Shown here one piece after another: positions 36,131 through 48,320 of a stretch of 64,000 nucleotides of DNA. The position numbers and the translations under genes were made by a program. The stretch's first letter is position 1, and every line of letters begins with the position of its first letter. The notes beneath the pieces were generated by a model. That model was not told where the DNA came from. It saw only the letters and a list, made by a program, of their open reading frames with translations, and did not search any database. This DNA is from Cervus elaphus (lineage: Eukaryota; Chordata; Mammalia; Artiodactyla; Cervidae): NCBI RefSeq assembly GCF_910594005.1, contig NC_057834.1, forward strand, positions 104,125,650 through 104,189,649, in the 5' to 3' direction.

Positions 36131-37661
36131 ATGCATGCCAACACTATGTTTAGTTTTTTGAGGAACCTTTTGCTCTATACTGTTCTCCATAGAGGCTGTA
36201 CCAAGTTATAGTCCCACCAACAGTATAGGAGAGTTCCCCTTTCTCCATACTCATTTCATCATTTATTATCTGTAGATTTTTTTGAAGATGATCATTCTGA
36301 CCGGTGTGAGGTGGTACTTCATTGTAGTTTTGATTTGCATTTCTCCAGTGATTAGTGATGATGAGCATTTGTTCATGTACCTATTGGCCACTTGTATGTC
36401 TTCTGTGGAGAAATGTCTATTTAGGTCTTCTGCCCATTTTTCAAAAGGGATTTGGGGATTTTTGTTGCTGACTTGTATGAACTGTTTGTATATTTTGGAA
36501 ATGAAGCCCTTGTTGGTCACATCATTTGCAAATATTTTCTCCCACTTGGTATAACCTCAACTTTAGACTGTTGAGACTGCCATGGGATGCTGAGTGCATT
36601 TTTCCAGTTCCTCCTGCAACAGAGATCTCAAACATGCAGTGGAGTAAACAAGCTTAAGAATTATTTCTTGTTCACATATCAAATGGGAATAAACAGTCAG
36701 AAGCAGAATCAATGGCTTTACAATGTTGAGGGTCTAAGCTCTATCTGACTTGTCATTCTATGATCCCTAGACTGTTGACCTAATCTTCATGATCAAGATT
36801 CATTACTACCACATCCCAGCCAGTGGGTAGGGAGAAATGCATTTTCCTTCTCCTTTAAATGCAGGAGCTAGGGTTAACATGCATATATATCACTTCACTC
36901 ATATTTTATTAGCAGGAGCTTAGTTACATGGCCATGTCAAGCTGTGAGGGAGGCTGAGAGATGGAGTCATCTCTGTTCTGCGTGGTGATGTGTCCAGGTA
37001 AAAGATGGGGATTCTATTACTAAGAATGATGGGAAGAGCAGATATTGGGAGTGGTAGCACCACCATTTTTTATCCTTCTCCATATCCATTTGCCATCACA
37101 TCCTGGCCCATGCCCACTCCTGATGTCTTTCCTTTTCTTTGTACCTGCTGACACCATGATGGAACAGCCCTTACAGCTTCATACCTCTTGTCTTATGAAA
37201 ACCTTTTAGCAGATCTTTTTGCCTCCAGTCTCTTTCCACCCTCCCCCAGTGGCCATTCTATTGTGCAAACCTGATCATGTGGCTCCACTCTTTGGATATT
37301 CTTCAAAGGCTCCTTTGCCCAGAGCAGTGAGATTTTAACTGCAGATTTCTGAATCCCTGAAATTATATGCATATTCGGCACACATGTGCATTTGTCCAAA
37401 AATAGCTTCAGATTCTTCAAGGGGTCGGTGATTCTCCCTCAAGTTATAGGCTCAAGTCCAAATCCCTAATAAATGTACAAGTGAGAATGTGTCTACCAAC
37501 CTTCTTCCTAAATCTCCTCTCCAGTCACTTGCCCTGTGCAACCGAAACCCAAGACCTCCTGAAATGACTCTGAAAGAGTGGGCCATGCTCTTTCACACGC
37601 CACATCTTTAAGCCTGCTGTTCTAACTGGAATACCTGGGCAAACTGCAATGCATCCTCATG

Positions 37662-37662
<1 letters not shown>

Positions 37663-37697
<35 letters not shown>
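37663..37697. repeat. (TG)n microsatellite
   Basis: A GT run at the tail of an antisense SINE, likely seeded by the insertion. Confidence 0.95.
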
Positions 37698-37701
<4 letters not shown>

Positions 37702-37909
37702 CTCAGTCACTTCCATTGTGTCTGACTCTTTGTGACCCTATGGGCTACAGCCTGCCCGTATCCTCTGTCCATGGACTTCTCCAGGCAAGAATACTGGAGT
37801 GAGTTGCCATGCCCTCCTCCAGGGGATCTTCCCAACCCAGGGATTGAACCCATGCCTCCTGCATTGCAGGAAGGTATTCTTTACCCCTGAGCCACCAGCT
37901 AAGGCGCTT
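37690..37909 (-). mobile_element. Bov-tA SINE, first of a tandem pair
   Basis: An antisense SINE lies between gcatcctcatg (from 37651) and gcatccttatg (37910-37920). Confidence 0.9.
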
Positions 37910-37920
37910 GCATCCTTATG

Positions 37921-38134
37921 TGTGTGTGTGCTAAGTCACTTTAGTTGTGTCTGACTCTGCAACCCCATGGACTGTAGCCCACCAGGCTCCTCTGACCATG
38001 AGATTCTCAGCCAAGAATACTGGAGTGGGTTGTCATGCCTTTCTCCAGGGAGCATGCCAACCCAGGGATCAAACCCGTGTCTCCTGCATTGACAAATGGG
38101 TTCTTTACCAAGTGCCACCTGGGAAGCCCCTTAT
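37921..38134 (-). mobile_element. Bov-tA SINE, second of a tandem pair
   Basis: An antisense SINE lies between gcatccttatg (37910-37920) and gcatctttatg (38135-38145). The third copy of the target sequence matches the empty site in duplication copy 1 (near 14626-14640, reverse complement). Confidence 0.9.
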
Positions 38135-39352
38135 GCATCTTTATGGCCTAACTCAAAAGCCACTCCCTCTGGAGGTTTCTCTGACTCCCTCTTGTTAAGT
38201 CACATTGCCTTTAGAACAAAGACATCACAGATCTAGGGTCCTTAATGATCTGGTTCACATGTATTTTCAGTCTCATCTCTTCCAAATCTACCTTTTGATC
38301 TCAGGGTCCCTCTCAAACTCTACATGGCAGTTCTATCAAATTGAATAAAGATCTCAAAATGCTGGCTCTCAAATCTTTCAGCCTTGGCAACACTGGTCTC
38401 TGTAACTGCCACACTCCCTTTTCTCTTCACCTCTCACTCCTCTTCCTTTTCTGGCTAACATCCACTAATCTTTGCATTTTCAGTTAGACCCCCTTTTCTC
38501 TAGTATGCTCCCTTGACTATGATGAGCTCTGGTGCACTTTGTTGATATCCCTATTGTATTCTGGACTTCCCGCTAACTGTTCTGTTTCCCCTAGTACACG
38601 AAGTGGCTGTCTGAACTGTTTCACTGTGATGTCTGTAATTTGAGCCCAGCAACTGCACACAGTGGGCACCCTAAAAATATTTGTGAAAAGAACTGTAATT
38701 ATCAGGTCTTAACTCTTTACTATTAGCAAGTGTGTTTTGTCATCTTAAAGCAGATTGCATGCTCCATGAAGGCAGTGAGGGATATTGAAATACCTGTGAG
38801 TCTCTCCCAGGCCTGAGCCTAATACCTGTCTCCAGGCAGCCAGATTTATGCTGCTTGGAAGCTGTCAGGCACTTGACACATGTCTTAATCAGTGGAACCT
38901 TGACCCAGTGTCCTAGTTAGCCTGGAATTCAGATCATGGTAACCTTAGACGCTGGTTTTCTACAGCGGACCACAGCTCCTTTCTAAAGGCCAGTACTGGA
39001 AACAGTGTCAGGCACTTGGACAGTCTCAACAATTATTTGTGGAGTGAGTTCTAGAGCAGTGACAATGTAGAGAGGCAGGCTGTTCTTGTTCATCTCACCT
39101 TGTTCTAGGCTCAGACATTCCAATGGAATGGCATGGTTATAAGGGCTGAGATCATATATTTATGTTCCAGAGTCAAGATGAAAAGAAAACTTATTTAAAA
39201 TCTCGGAAAGGGTTGATACTTCCTCAATGGCTTCACATTCTAGGAAAATAGTTCCCTTCTATGGTAAATAACCTATATTTAATAGCTGGACTCGAATGAG
39301 ATAATTAAAAACAATGTGACCAAAAACAAGTTACCATCCAATGAGATGCAGA

Positions 39353-41522
39353 GTAGTTCTAGTTCAGTCACTCAGTTGCGTCTGACTCTGTGATTATATG
39401 GACTGCAGCACGCCAGGCTTGCCTTTCCATCACCAACACCAAGTCCATTACTCAAACTCACGTCCATTAAGTTGGCAATGCGATCCAATCGTCTCATCCT
39501 CTTTCATCCCCTTCTCCCGCCCTCAGTCCTTCCTAGCATCAGGGTATTTTCCATTGAGTCAGCTTTTCACATCAGGTGGCCAAAGTATTGGAGCTTCAGC
39601 TTCAGCATCAATCCTTCCAATGAATATTCAGGACTGATTTCCTTTAGGATGGACTGGTTGATCTTCTTGCAGTCCAAGGGACTCTCAGGAGTCTTCTTCA
39701 ACACCACAGTTCAAAAGCATCAGTTCTTCAGTGCTCAGCTTTTTTATAGCTGAACTCTCACATCCATACATGACTACTAGAAAAACCATAACCTTGACTA
39801 GAGGGACCTTTGTTGGTAAAGTAATGTCTCTGATTTTGAATATGCTGTCTAGGTTGGTCATACCTTCTGTTCCAAGGAGCAAGTGTCTTTTAATTTCATG
39901 GCTACACTAACCATCTGCAGTGATTTCTGAGCCCCCCCTCCCCAAATAAAGTCTCTCACTGTTTCCATTGTTTCCCCATCTAGTTGGCATGAAGTGATGG
40001 GACCAGATGCCATGATCTTAGCTTTCTGAATGTTGAGTTTTAAGCCAACTTTTCCATGCTCCTCTTTCATTTTCATCAGGAGATTCTTTAGTTCTTCTTC
40101 ACTTTCTGCCATAAGGGTGGTGTTATTTGCATACCTGAGGTTATTGATATTTCTCCCGGCAATCTTGATTCCAGTTTGTGCTTCATCCAGCCTGGCATTT
40201 TGCATGATGTACTCTGCATATAAGTTAAATAAGCAGGGTGACAAGATACAGCCTTGATGTACTTCTTTCCTGATTTGGAACCAGACTGTTTTTTCATGTC
40301 CACTCCTAACTGTTGCTTCTTGACCTGCATACAGATTTCTCAGGAGGCAGGTCAAGTGGTCTGGTATTCCCATCTCTTGAAGAATTTTCCACAGTTAGTT
40401 GTGAGTCACACAGTCAGACTTTTGTGTTGTCAATAAAACAGAAGCAGGTGTTTTTCTAGAACTCTCTTGCTTTTTCAGTGATCCAACGGACATTGGTAAT
40501 TTTGTCTCTGGTTCCTTTATCTTTTCCAAGTCCAGTTTGAACAGCTGGAAGTTCATGGTTCACATACTGTTGAAGCCTGGCTTGGAGGATTTTGAGCATT
40601 ACTTTGCTAGCATGTGAGATGAGTGCAATTGTGTGGTGGTATGAACATTCTTTGGCATTGCCTTTCTTTGGGATTGGAATGAAAACTGACCTTTTCCAGT
40701 CCTTTGGCCACTGTTGAGTTTTCCAGATTTGCTGACACATTTGTATAGCACTTTCACAGCATCATCTTTCAGGATTTGAAATAGCTCAGCTGGAATTCCA
40801 TCACCTCCACTAACTTTGTTCATAGTGATGCTTCTTAAGGCCCACTTGACTTCCTAGGATGTATGGCTCTGGGTGAGTGATCACACCATCATGGTTATCT
40901 AGGTCATGAAGATCTTTTCTGTGTAGTTTTTCTGTGTATTCTTACCACCTCTTCTTAATATCTTCTGCTTCTGTTAGTTCCATATCATTTCTGTCCTTTA
41001 TTGTGCCCATCTTTGCATGAAATGTTCCCTTGGTATCTCTAATTTTCTTGAAGTGATCTCTAGTCTTTCTCATTCTATTGCTTTCCTCTATTTCTTTTCA
41101 TTGATCACTGAAGAAGGCTTTCCTATCTCTCCTTGCTGTTCTTTGGAACTCTGCATTCAAATGGACATCTTTCATTTTCTCCTTTGCCTTTAGTGTCTCT
41201 TTTTCCCACAGTTATTTGTAAGACCTCCTCAGACAGCCATTTTGCTTTTTTGCATTTCTTTTCCATGGAGATGGTCTTGATCCCTGTCTCCTGTACAATG
41301 TCCCAAACCTCCATCCATTGTTCATCAGGCACTCTGTTTATCAAATCTAATCCCTTGAATCTATTTCTCACTTCCACTGTATATTCATAAGAGATTTGAT
41401 TTAGGTCATACCTGAATGATCTAGTGGTTTTCCCTACTTTCTTCAATTTCAGTCTGAATTTGGCAAGAAGAAGTTCATGATCTGAGCCACAGTCAGCTTC
41501 CGGTCTTGTTTTTGCTGACTGT
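39353..41522 (-). mobile_element. BovB LINE, 2.2 kb, only in duplication copy 2
   Basis: The 3' end lies at 39353 (gttctagttcagtcactcag). The copy is truncated in the endonuclease region at 41522. ATGCAGA flanks it at 39346-39352 and 41523-41529, and copy 1 keeps the empty site near 12735-12750. Minus-strand frames at 39858-40373 (171 codons, with GIPDHLTCLLRNLYAG and LSPCLFNLYAEYIM) and 40456-40740 carry reverse-transcriptase sequence. They lie in different frames, so the element is inactive. Confidence 0.94.
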
Positions 41523-42599
41523 ATGCAGAAACAGAATCTAATTTGGCAGCGTGGGACACAACCCCCTACTGCTCTCTTCAGAACCACAACAGAAAATAGG
41601 ACCCACCTTGCAAATTCCCAAGAACCAAGAGCACAGAAATGCAAAGAAACTTTTGCAGAAAAGATTGAGAGGCAGCATTTTATTACATAAATCATCAGGT
41701 TAGGCCAGAGTCTTGCTCTCCAAGCGTGCTGTGGCCTAGCAGGGCCAACTTCTCCTGAAAAATGGTTAGAAACAGAGACTGTCCAGCCCCCTTCACTTTC
41801 AGATTGACCGAGCTCTAACAAGATCTTCAGGTGATTCATATGCACATCGAAGTTTTAGAAGCACTGGACCAGCACATTATAAATGTGGGGTTCTGCTCTT
41901 AAAATGCACTTTGAGATCAAAATGAACCCATTTAAAGCATTTTAGATCATTCTTTGCCCCATTCTTTCTGAGCAACACTGTCACCTATCAGTATCCTGCT
42001 CTGGAACTTTGAGCCTCTCTTACGAATCATAGAGTTGTACTGACATTTGCTGTGCCATTTGTGTAGACAGTATTCATGGATTGCGAATTGGATTCCAAGA
42101 CTTCCATTGACTGTTCTTTACCTAACACCCCCAGGAGATAGGTCGTATAATGGTTTCCATTTTTAGAGATGATAAAACTGGGGCCCAGGGAGGTTCCATG
42201 ACTCACCCAAGGGGCATCAAGCAAAGTGGTATCTGAGTCAGTTGAGAAACCAAGGTTTTGAGTTGCCAGTGTGAGGTTCGCTCAACTTTGATGTCTTTCC
42301 TTTGTATATAAGAGAATAGATGTTTAAGAAATTCGTAGGTAAAGTCATGCATATGTGAGCCCCTGGGATTGTAGAAGTTTTAGAACAAATTTCTGAGTGA
42401 GAGATATGTCAGTGCAGAGTGGGCCCTGCCCAGCCCAGCTTCCACATTCCTGCTTCAGCCCAGGAATGCTCTGTCTCCAGAACCACCAGCCTAGTCCAAG
42501 GCACCATCATTTCCCGCCCGGAGCTATTTCTAATTGCTCTTTCAGTTTTCAGTCTCTCAACCTTCAATTCATATTCCATTGAATTGAATAACTTTTTCA

Positions 42600-43236
42600 A
42601 ATGTTCATAGGCTCTTGTAACTTCTTCCCCATCCCTGCTTCAAACCCTTCATTGACCTTAGGATAAATTCAGTTTCTTTCAATGTGGCCTCGAATGATCT
42701 GTTCTCACCAGCATTTCTCTTGCTGTTGCAACCGCTCTTTCAGTTCCTCTTGTCCAGAATTCCTGACTCAGGACCTGAACTCAAGGTCTTCTTCCCACTT
42801 TTGTGCCTGACTAACTTCTCTTCTTCCCTCAACTCTAGATGTCATGTCTCTTCAGTGGGATCATTCATAGCACCAGCATAACATCCTTATCCTGGTATTA
42901 TTATTTTTATATTAATCCTTGGCTCTTTGTCATTACTGAGTGCATGCATACTCAGTTGCTTCAGTCATGTCTGACTATGGACTGTGGCCTGCTAGGCTCC
43001 TCTGTCCGTGAGATTTTCCAGGCAAGAATACTGGGGCTGATTGCCATGCCCTCCTCTAGGAGATCTTCCTGACCCAGGGATCAAACCCGTGTCTCCTGTG
43101 TCTCTGGTGTTGCAGGCTTACCACTGAGCTATCCGGGAAGCTCCTTTTTGTCTTCAGTACACTTAGGCAGTTGTGTATTATTTAGTGTTTTTGTTTGTTT
43201 ACTGTATGGCTCCCCTAATAGATTGCAAGTGTGGTG
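42600..43236 (+). repeat. L2 LINE fragment
   Basis: The order gtttctttcaatgtggcctc, aatgatctgttctcaccagc and ctcccctaatagattgcaag fits a sense L2 3' region. A SINE interrupts it. Confidence 0.6.
42943..43143 (-). mobile_element. Bov-tA SINE
   Basis: An antisense SINE from actcagttgcttcagtcatg to gagctatccgggaagctcc, inserted into an L2 fragment. Confidence 0.88.
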
Positions 43237-43444
43237 GGCTTGGCTTAGTGGCTAAGTCATGTCTGATTCTTGCGACCCCATGGGCTGTAGCCCACCAGGC
43301 TCCTCTGTCCATGGAATTCTCCAGGCAAGAATACTGGAGTAGGTTTCCATTTCCTTCTCCAAAGGATCTTTACAACCAGGGATCGAACCTGGGTCTCCTG
43401 CATTGCAGGTGGATTCTTTACCGACTGAGTCACTACGGAAGTCC
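43237..43444 (-). mobile_element. Bov-tA SINE
   Basis: A well-preserved antisense SINE from ggcttagtggctaagtcatg to gactgagtcactacggaagtc. The 154-codon frame across it is a SINE shadow. Confidence 0.9.
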
Positions 43445-43759
43445 ATATTTATACTGGCCTCTACCCCTTCTTCTTTGGAGAAGCTCCTCAGAGCTATCTG
43501 AGGTGAGGAAACAAAGTAAAAAGACCATCTCATTCTTCCAAATATCTCCTAAAGTGGCAAGTCTCAGGCAGGCAGGAGAATGTGTTTCACTTCCTTATGA
43601 TCCTTCACAGGTGGGCAAGGTCAGGCTCTCTCCCTGAAGCAGGCCATTATATGTGCCTACAATAACAAAAGGGGCAAGATAAAGGATAAATTCACAGAAG
43701 CAGATCTGGTATGAATTCAAAATTACCCTTCCCTCATTACACCATCCTTGATATTATAG

Positions 43760-44235
43760 AGCGACATTGCTGTGTAGTTGTTATGTGCAGGGACTCTGGA
43801 GCAGGAACACTTAGATTAACATCCAGGCTCTTACATCTTTGAGCAAATTCCTCTGCCTAGTGTTTCCATCTGTATATTTGGGAAGATGATGATGATAATA
43901 ATAACTACCTTATAGGATAACATAGGTATTAGTGGTAAAGAACTCGCCTGCCAGTGCAGGAGATCTAAGAGATGTAGGTGCGATCCCTGGGTAGGGAAGA
44001 TCCTCTGGAGAAGGGCACGGCAACTCACTGCATTATTCTTGGCTAGAGATTTCCATCCATATACAGAGGAGCCTGGGGGTGGGGGTGGGGGCAGGGGCTA
44101 TGGTTCCTATGGTTGCAAAGAGTTGGACACAACTGAAATGACTTTGCACACACAACACAGAATAACATAACAGAGAACAATTAAATGAGTTGATATAGAT
44201 GTAAAAGTAGCTGTGCTTGGTGTATAGTAAAATTA
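43760..44235 (+). repeat. MIR relic split by a SINE
   Basis: The phrases ggactctggagcaggaacac and gtttccatctgtatatttgg match sense MIR up to 43916. The tail gagttgatatagatgtaaaa resumes after the SINE. Confidence 0.7.
43925..44161 (+). mobile_element. Bov-tA SINE inside a MIR
   Basis: The SINE has ATAACATA at 43917-43924 and 44162-44169 as target duplication. It has an internal G-rich expansion (GGGGGTGGGGGTGGGGGC, 44074-44091). Confidence 0.9.
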
Positions 44236-44279
44236 ACTATTATTACTACATCTGTACCTTTGCATTGCTTTACTAGTGT

Positions 44280-44410
44280 ATGCATCACTTTGTAATTATT
44301 TTTATACCTATGTCATTCTCTAGGTCATGAATTAGATTACTGCTCACTTCATACTCATGAAGTCTAACACAGTGCCTGGTCAAGTCAGCACTCAATAAAA
44401 CTGAACTTAA
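44280..44410 (+). repeat. L2 3' end
   Basis: The phrases taacacagtgcctggtcaag and cactcaataaaactgaac are the sense L2 tail. Confidence 0.7.
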
Positions 44411-44799
44411 CTTGGTATATTATATAATATTCAGTTATTAAAAATGAACATTATGTCTTTTTCTCATTATACTCTCCTATTACTAAACCTCTTCATTAAG
44501 ATTAGGCTTATAATGAATAACAAATCTTCAAAATGCAAGATTATTTTTACCTTGTGGAAAAGAAAAAGGGAAAACAAAGAACACAAATAAAAAGTATACA
44601 TGGAGAGAAAATAGCTCTTGGGTTGCTAAATTCCGCTAAACATTTGGAAGGACAGGCTTTATGATTCTAATTAGAAATTGCGGTGTTTGTACAGGAATTG
44701 ACTCCTTTCATCTGTGCGATTCCATGTTTTTGACATTCTGCCTAATATATTAGATCAGGAAACAATGTGCTCACAATATTATTAAGAGTCAATCTGTAC

Positions 44800-45150
44800 C
44801 ACAGTCATTCCTAGTGTACCCTAAAGAAATGATCAAATTATACACAGAGATTAATGTAAATGGATGGTCATACAAATACCATACTATGATTTCTAACAGT
44901 GAAACCAGCCTAAAGGTCTTCCATAACTCAAGTAGGAGCAGTTAAACATTACATGGCACATAGTCACCAGCAGAAAATGATGCAGTTAGTTCAAACCATA
45001 TTTTCAAAGGAGTTTTTGTTGGAGACACAAAGTAAAAGGCAGAAAAATTAAATTAGAAAGTGATACTTTTATCCAGTGTTACATGTGATTTTAATTTTCA
45101 TATATAATACTGCTGTACTTTCCAAACTTACACATTTTAAAGAAAAAGTG
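44800..45150 (+). mobile_element. Old L1 (L1M-type) 3' sequence
   Basis: Phrases such as gtgaaaccagcctaaaggtc and gttaaacattacatggcac resemble L1M 3' ends. It is diverged. Confidence 0.5.
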
Positions 45151-45151
45151 T

Positions 45152-45286
45152 GGGATTTTTTGTTTGTTTGTTTGTTTTGCCATGCTACATGACTTGTGGG
45201 ATCTTGGTTGCCCCACTAGGGAACAAACCCAGGCCCACAGCGATGTAAACACTAAGTCGTAACCACTGGACCACCAAGGAATTCCA
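45152..45286 (-). mobile_element. CHR-2-type SINE
   Basis: A TTTGTTTGTTTG tail is followed by tgccccactagggaacaaac and accactggaccaccaaggaa, the antisense of the CHR head. Confidence 0.8.
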
Positions 45287-45562
45287 CAAAAAGTGTTTCT
45301 TTTAAAAATCATAAAATGATTTGAAAAAGAACCCATTCTTAATTTACATTTGGCATTCATCCCATTATTTTTACTGTTTCTCAAGAGTGTTGTCCGTGAA
45401 CAGTTTACATGAGGATCCTGGTGAAGGCAGGTGCACACTTAGGAATCAGAATCTGACTTTTCACCTAATTCCACAGGTGAGTCGTCATTGAATACATGTT
45501 GAAGTTCACAAAGCTTTAGATTTAGCAACTAGAAAAGAAGAGAAAAACCTGTATTTAATATT

Positions 45563-48199
45563 CAGTTCAGTTCAGTCGCTCAGTCATGTCCGACTCTTTG
45601 TGACCCAGTGGAATCACAGCACGCCAAGCCTCCCTGTCCATCACCAACACCCAGAGTTTACTCAAACCCATGTCCATCGCATTGGTGATGCCATCCAACC
45701 ATCTCACCCTCTGTCGTCCTCTTCTCCTCTTGCCCCCAATCCCTCTCAGCATCAGGGTCTTTTCCAATGAGTCAACTCTTCCCATGAGGTGGCCAAAGTA
45801 TTGGAGTTTCAGCTTCAACATCAGTCTTTCCAATGAACACCCAGGACTGATCCCCTTTAGGATGGACTGGTTGGATCTCCTTGCAGTCCAAGGGACTCTC
45901 AAGAGTCTTCTCCAACACTACAGTTCAAAAGCATCAATTCTTCAGCTCTCAGCTTTCTTTGTAGTCCAACTCTCACATCCATACATGACTACTGGAAAAA
46001 CCATAGCCATGACTAGATGGACCTTTGTTGGCAAAATAATGTCTCTGCTTTTAAATATGCTATCTAGGTTGGTCATAACTTTCCTTCCAAGGGGTAAGCG
46101 TCTTTTAATTTCATGGCTGCAATCACCATCTGAAGTGATTTTGGAGCCCCCCCAAAAAAAGTCTGACACTGTTTCCCCATCTATTTCCCATGAAGTGATG
46201 GGACCAGATGCCATTATCTTAGTTTTCAGAATGTTGAGCTTTAAGTCAACTTTTTCACTCTCCTCTTTCACTTTCATCAAGAGGCTTTTTAGTTCCTCTT
46301 CACTTTTTGCCATAAGGATGGTGTCATCTGCATATCTGAGGTTATTGATATTTATCCCAGCAATCTTGATTCCAGCCTATGCTTCTTCCAGCCCAGCGTT
46401 TCTCGTTATGTACTCTGCATAGAAGTTAAATAAGCAGGGTGACAATATACAGCCTTGACTACTCCTTTTCCTATTTGGAACCAGTCTGTTGGTCCATGTC
46501 CAGTTTTAACTGTTGCTTCTTGACCTGCATATAGGCTTCTCAAGAGGCAGGTCAGGTGGTCTGGTATTCCCATCTCTTTCAGAATTTTCCACAGTTTATT
46601 GTGATCCACACAGTCAAAGACTTTGGCATAGTCAATAAAGCAGAAATACATGTTTTTCTGGAACTCTCTTGCTTTTCCGTTGATCCAGTGGATGTTGGCA
46701 ATTTGATCTCTGGTTCCTCTGCCTTTTCTAAAACCAGCTTGAACATCTGGAAGTTCACGGTTCACGGATTGCTGAAGCCTGGCTTGGAGAATTTTAAGCA
46801 TTACTTTACTAGCATGTGAGATGAGTGCAATTGTGCAGTAGTTTGAGCATTCTTTGGGATTGGAATGAAAACTGACCTTTTCCAGTTCTATGGCCACTGC
46901 TGAGTTTTTCAAATTTGCTGGCATATTGAGTGCAGCAATTTCACAGCATCATCTTTAAGGATTTGAAATAGCTCAACTGGAATTCCATCACCTCCACTAG
47001 CTTTGTTCGTAGTGATGCTTAGTGATGCTTCCTACGTCCCACTTGACTTCACATTCCAGGATGTCTGGCTCTAGGCGAGTGATCACACCATCGTGATTAT
47101 CTGGGTCATGAAGATCTTTTTTGTACAGTTCTTCTGTGTATTCGTCCCACCTCTTCTTAATATCTTCTGCTTCTGTTAGGTCCATACCATTTCTGTCCTT
47201 TATCGAGCCCATCTTTGCATGAAATGTTCCTTTGGTATCTCTAATTTTCTTGAAGAGATCTCTAGTCTTTCCCATTCTATTGTTTTCCTTTATTTCTTTG
47301 CATCAATCGTCGATGAAGGCTCTTTTTAAATCTCTCCTTGCTATTCTTTGGAACTCTGCATTCAAATGGGAATATCTTTCCTTTTCTCCATTGCTTTTCA
47401 CTTCTCTTCTTTTCACAGCTATTTGTAAGGCCTCCTCAGACAGCCATTTTGCTTCTTTGCATATCTTTTTTTTTTTTTTTTTTGCATTTCTTTCCCATGG
47501 GGATGGTCTTGATTCCTGTCTCCTGTACAATGTCACGAACCTCCATCCATAGTTCAGCAGGCACTCTGTCAATCAGATCCAGTCCCTTAAATCTATTTCT
47601 CACTTCCACTGTATAATCATAAGGGATTTAATTTAGGTCATACCTGAATGGTCTAGTGGTTTTCCCTACTTTCTTCAATTTAGGTCTGAATTTGGCAAGA
47701 AGAAGTTCATGATCTGACCCACAGTCAGCTCCCGGTCTTGTTTTTGCTGACTGTATAGAGCTTCTCCATCTTTGGCTGCAAAGAATATAATCAATCTGAT
47801 TTCGCTCTTGACCATCTAGTGATGTCCATGTGTAGAGTCTTCTCTTGTGTTGTTGGAAGAGGGTGTTTGCTATGATCAGTGCGTTCTCTTGGCAAAACTC
47901 TGTTAGCCTTTGCCCTGCTTCATTCTGTACTCCAAGGCCAAATTTGCCTGTTACTCCAGGTGTTTCCTGACTACCTACTTTTGCATTCCAGTCCCCTATA
48001 ATGAAAAGGACATCTTTTTTGGGTGTTAGTTCTAAAGGTCTTGTAGGTCTTCATAGAACCGTTCAACTTCAGCTTCTTCAGCATTACTGGTTGGGGCATA
48101 GTCTTGGATTATCGTGATATTGAATGGCTTGCCTTGAAAACAAACAGAGATGAATCTGTTGTTTTTGAGATTGCATCCAAGTACTGCATTTCGGACTCT
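45563..48199 (-). mobile_element. BovB LINE, 2.6 kb, longest single copy in the window
   Basis: TTTAATATT flanks it at 45554-45562 and 48200-48208. Minus-strand frames at 45567-45902, 45942-46313, 46406-46924 (172 codons) and 46997-47275 together span the reverse-transcriptase and downstream part. They contain GIPDHLTCLLRSLYAG and FIDYAKVFDCVDHNKLW. An oligo-T run (47467-47483) interrupts the region nearer the endonuclease, and the 5' part is truncated. Frame changes between the pieces mean no functional protein. Confidence 0.95.
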
Positions 48200-48202
48200 T
48201 TT

Positions 48203-48320
48203 AATATTAAAGAACCATAAATGGAGCATAAACGGTAAAACTGTGAGTCACTATACTGTACACCTGTAACTTACATAATATTGTACATCAAATATATTTC
48301 AATAAACAGTGTTTTTAAAA
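48203..48320 (+). mobile_element. L1 3' terminal fragment
   Basis: The phrases actatactgtacacctgtaac and tacatcaaatatatttcaat are typical of an artiodactyl L1 tail. Confidence 0.7.

Larger units (their letters stand above)
35280..36560 (-). mobile_element. L1 3' end in duplication copy 2
   Basis: The minus-strand frame at 36266-36520 gives KGFISKIYKQFIQVSNK and EMQIKTTMKYHLTPVRM, L1 ORF2 C-terminal signatures. It is the counterpart of 15925-17040 and contains a TA tract and a younger SINE. Confidence 0.87.
34720..42490 (-). repeat. Copy 2 of the inverted segmental duplication
   Basis: This is the reverse-complement partner of 11745-23370, with matching order throughout. Copy 2 alone carries a SINE (35918-36130), two SINEs at 37690-38134 and a BovB (39353-41522). 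It lacks the segments equivalent to 13883-14566 and 17085-18880 of copy 1. No gene content was found in either arm. Confidence 0.9.

Noticed and set aside
41123..41845. 240-codon minus-strand open frame
   Set aside because: It runs from the MER5A/duplication sequence into BovB across an insertion boundary, a chance fusion of unrelated repeats.
45670..46422. 250-codon plus-strand open frame
   Set aside because: It is the antisense shadow of the BovB reverse-transcriptase frame on the minus strand.
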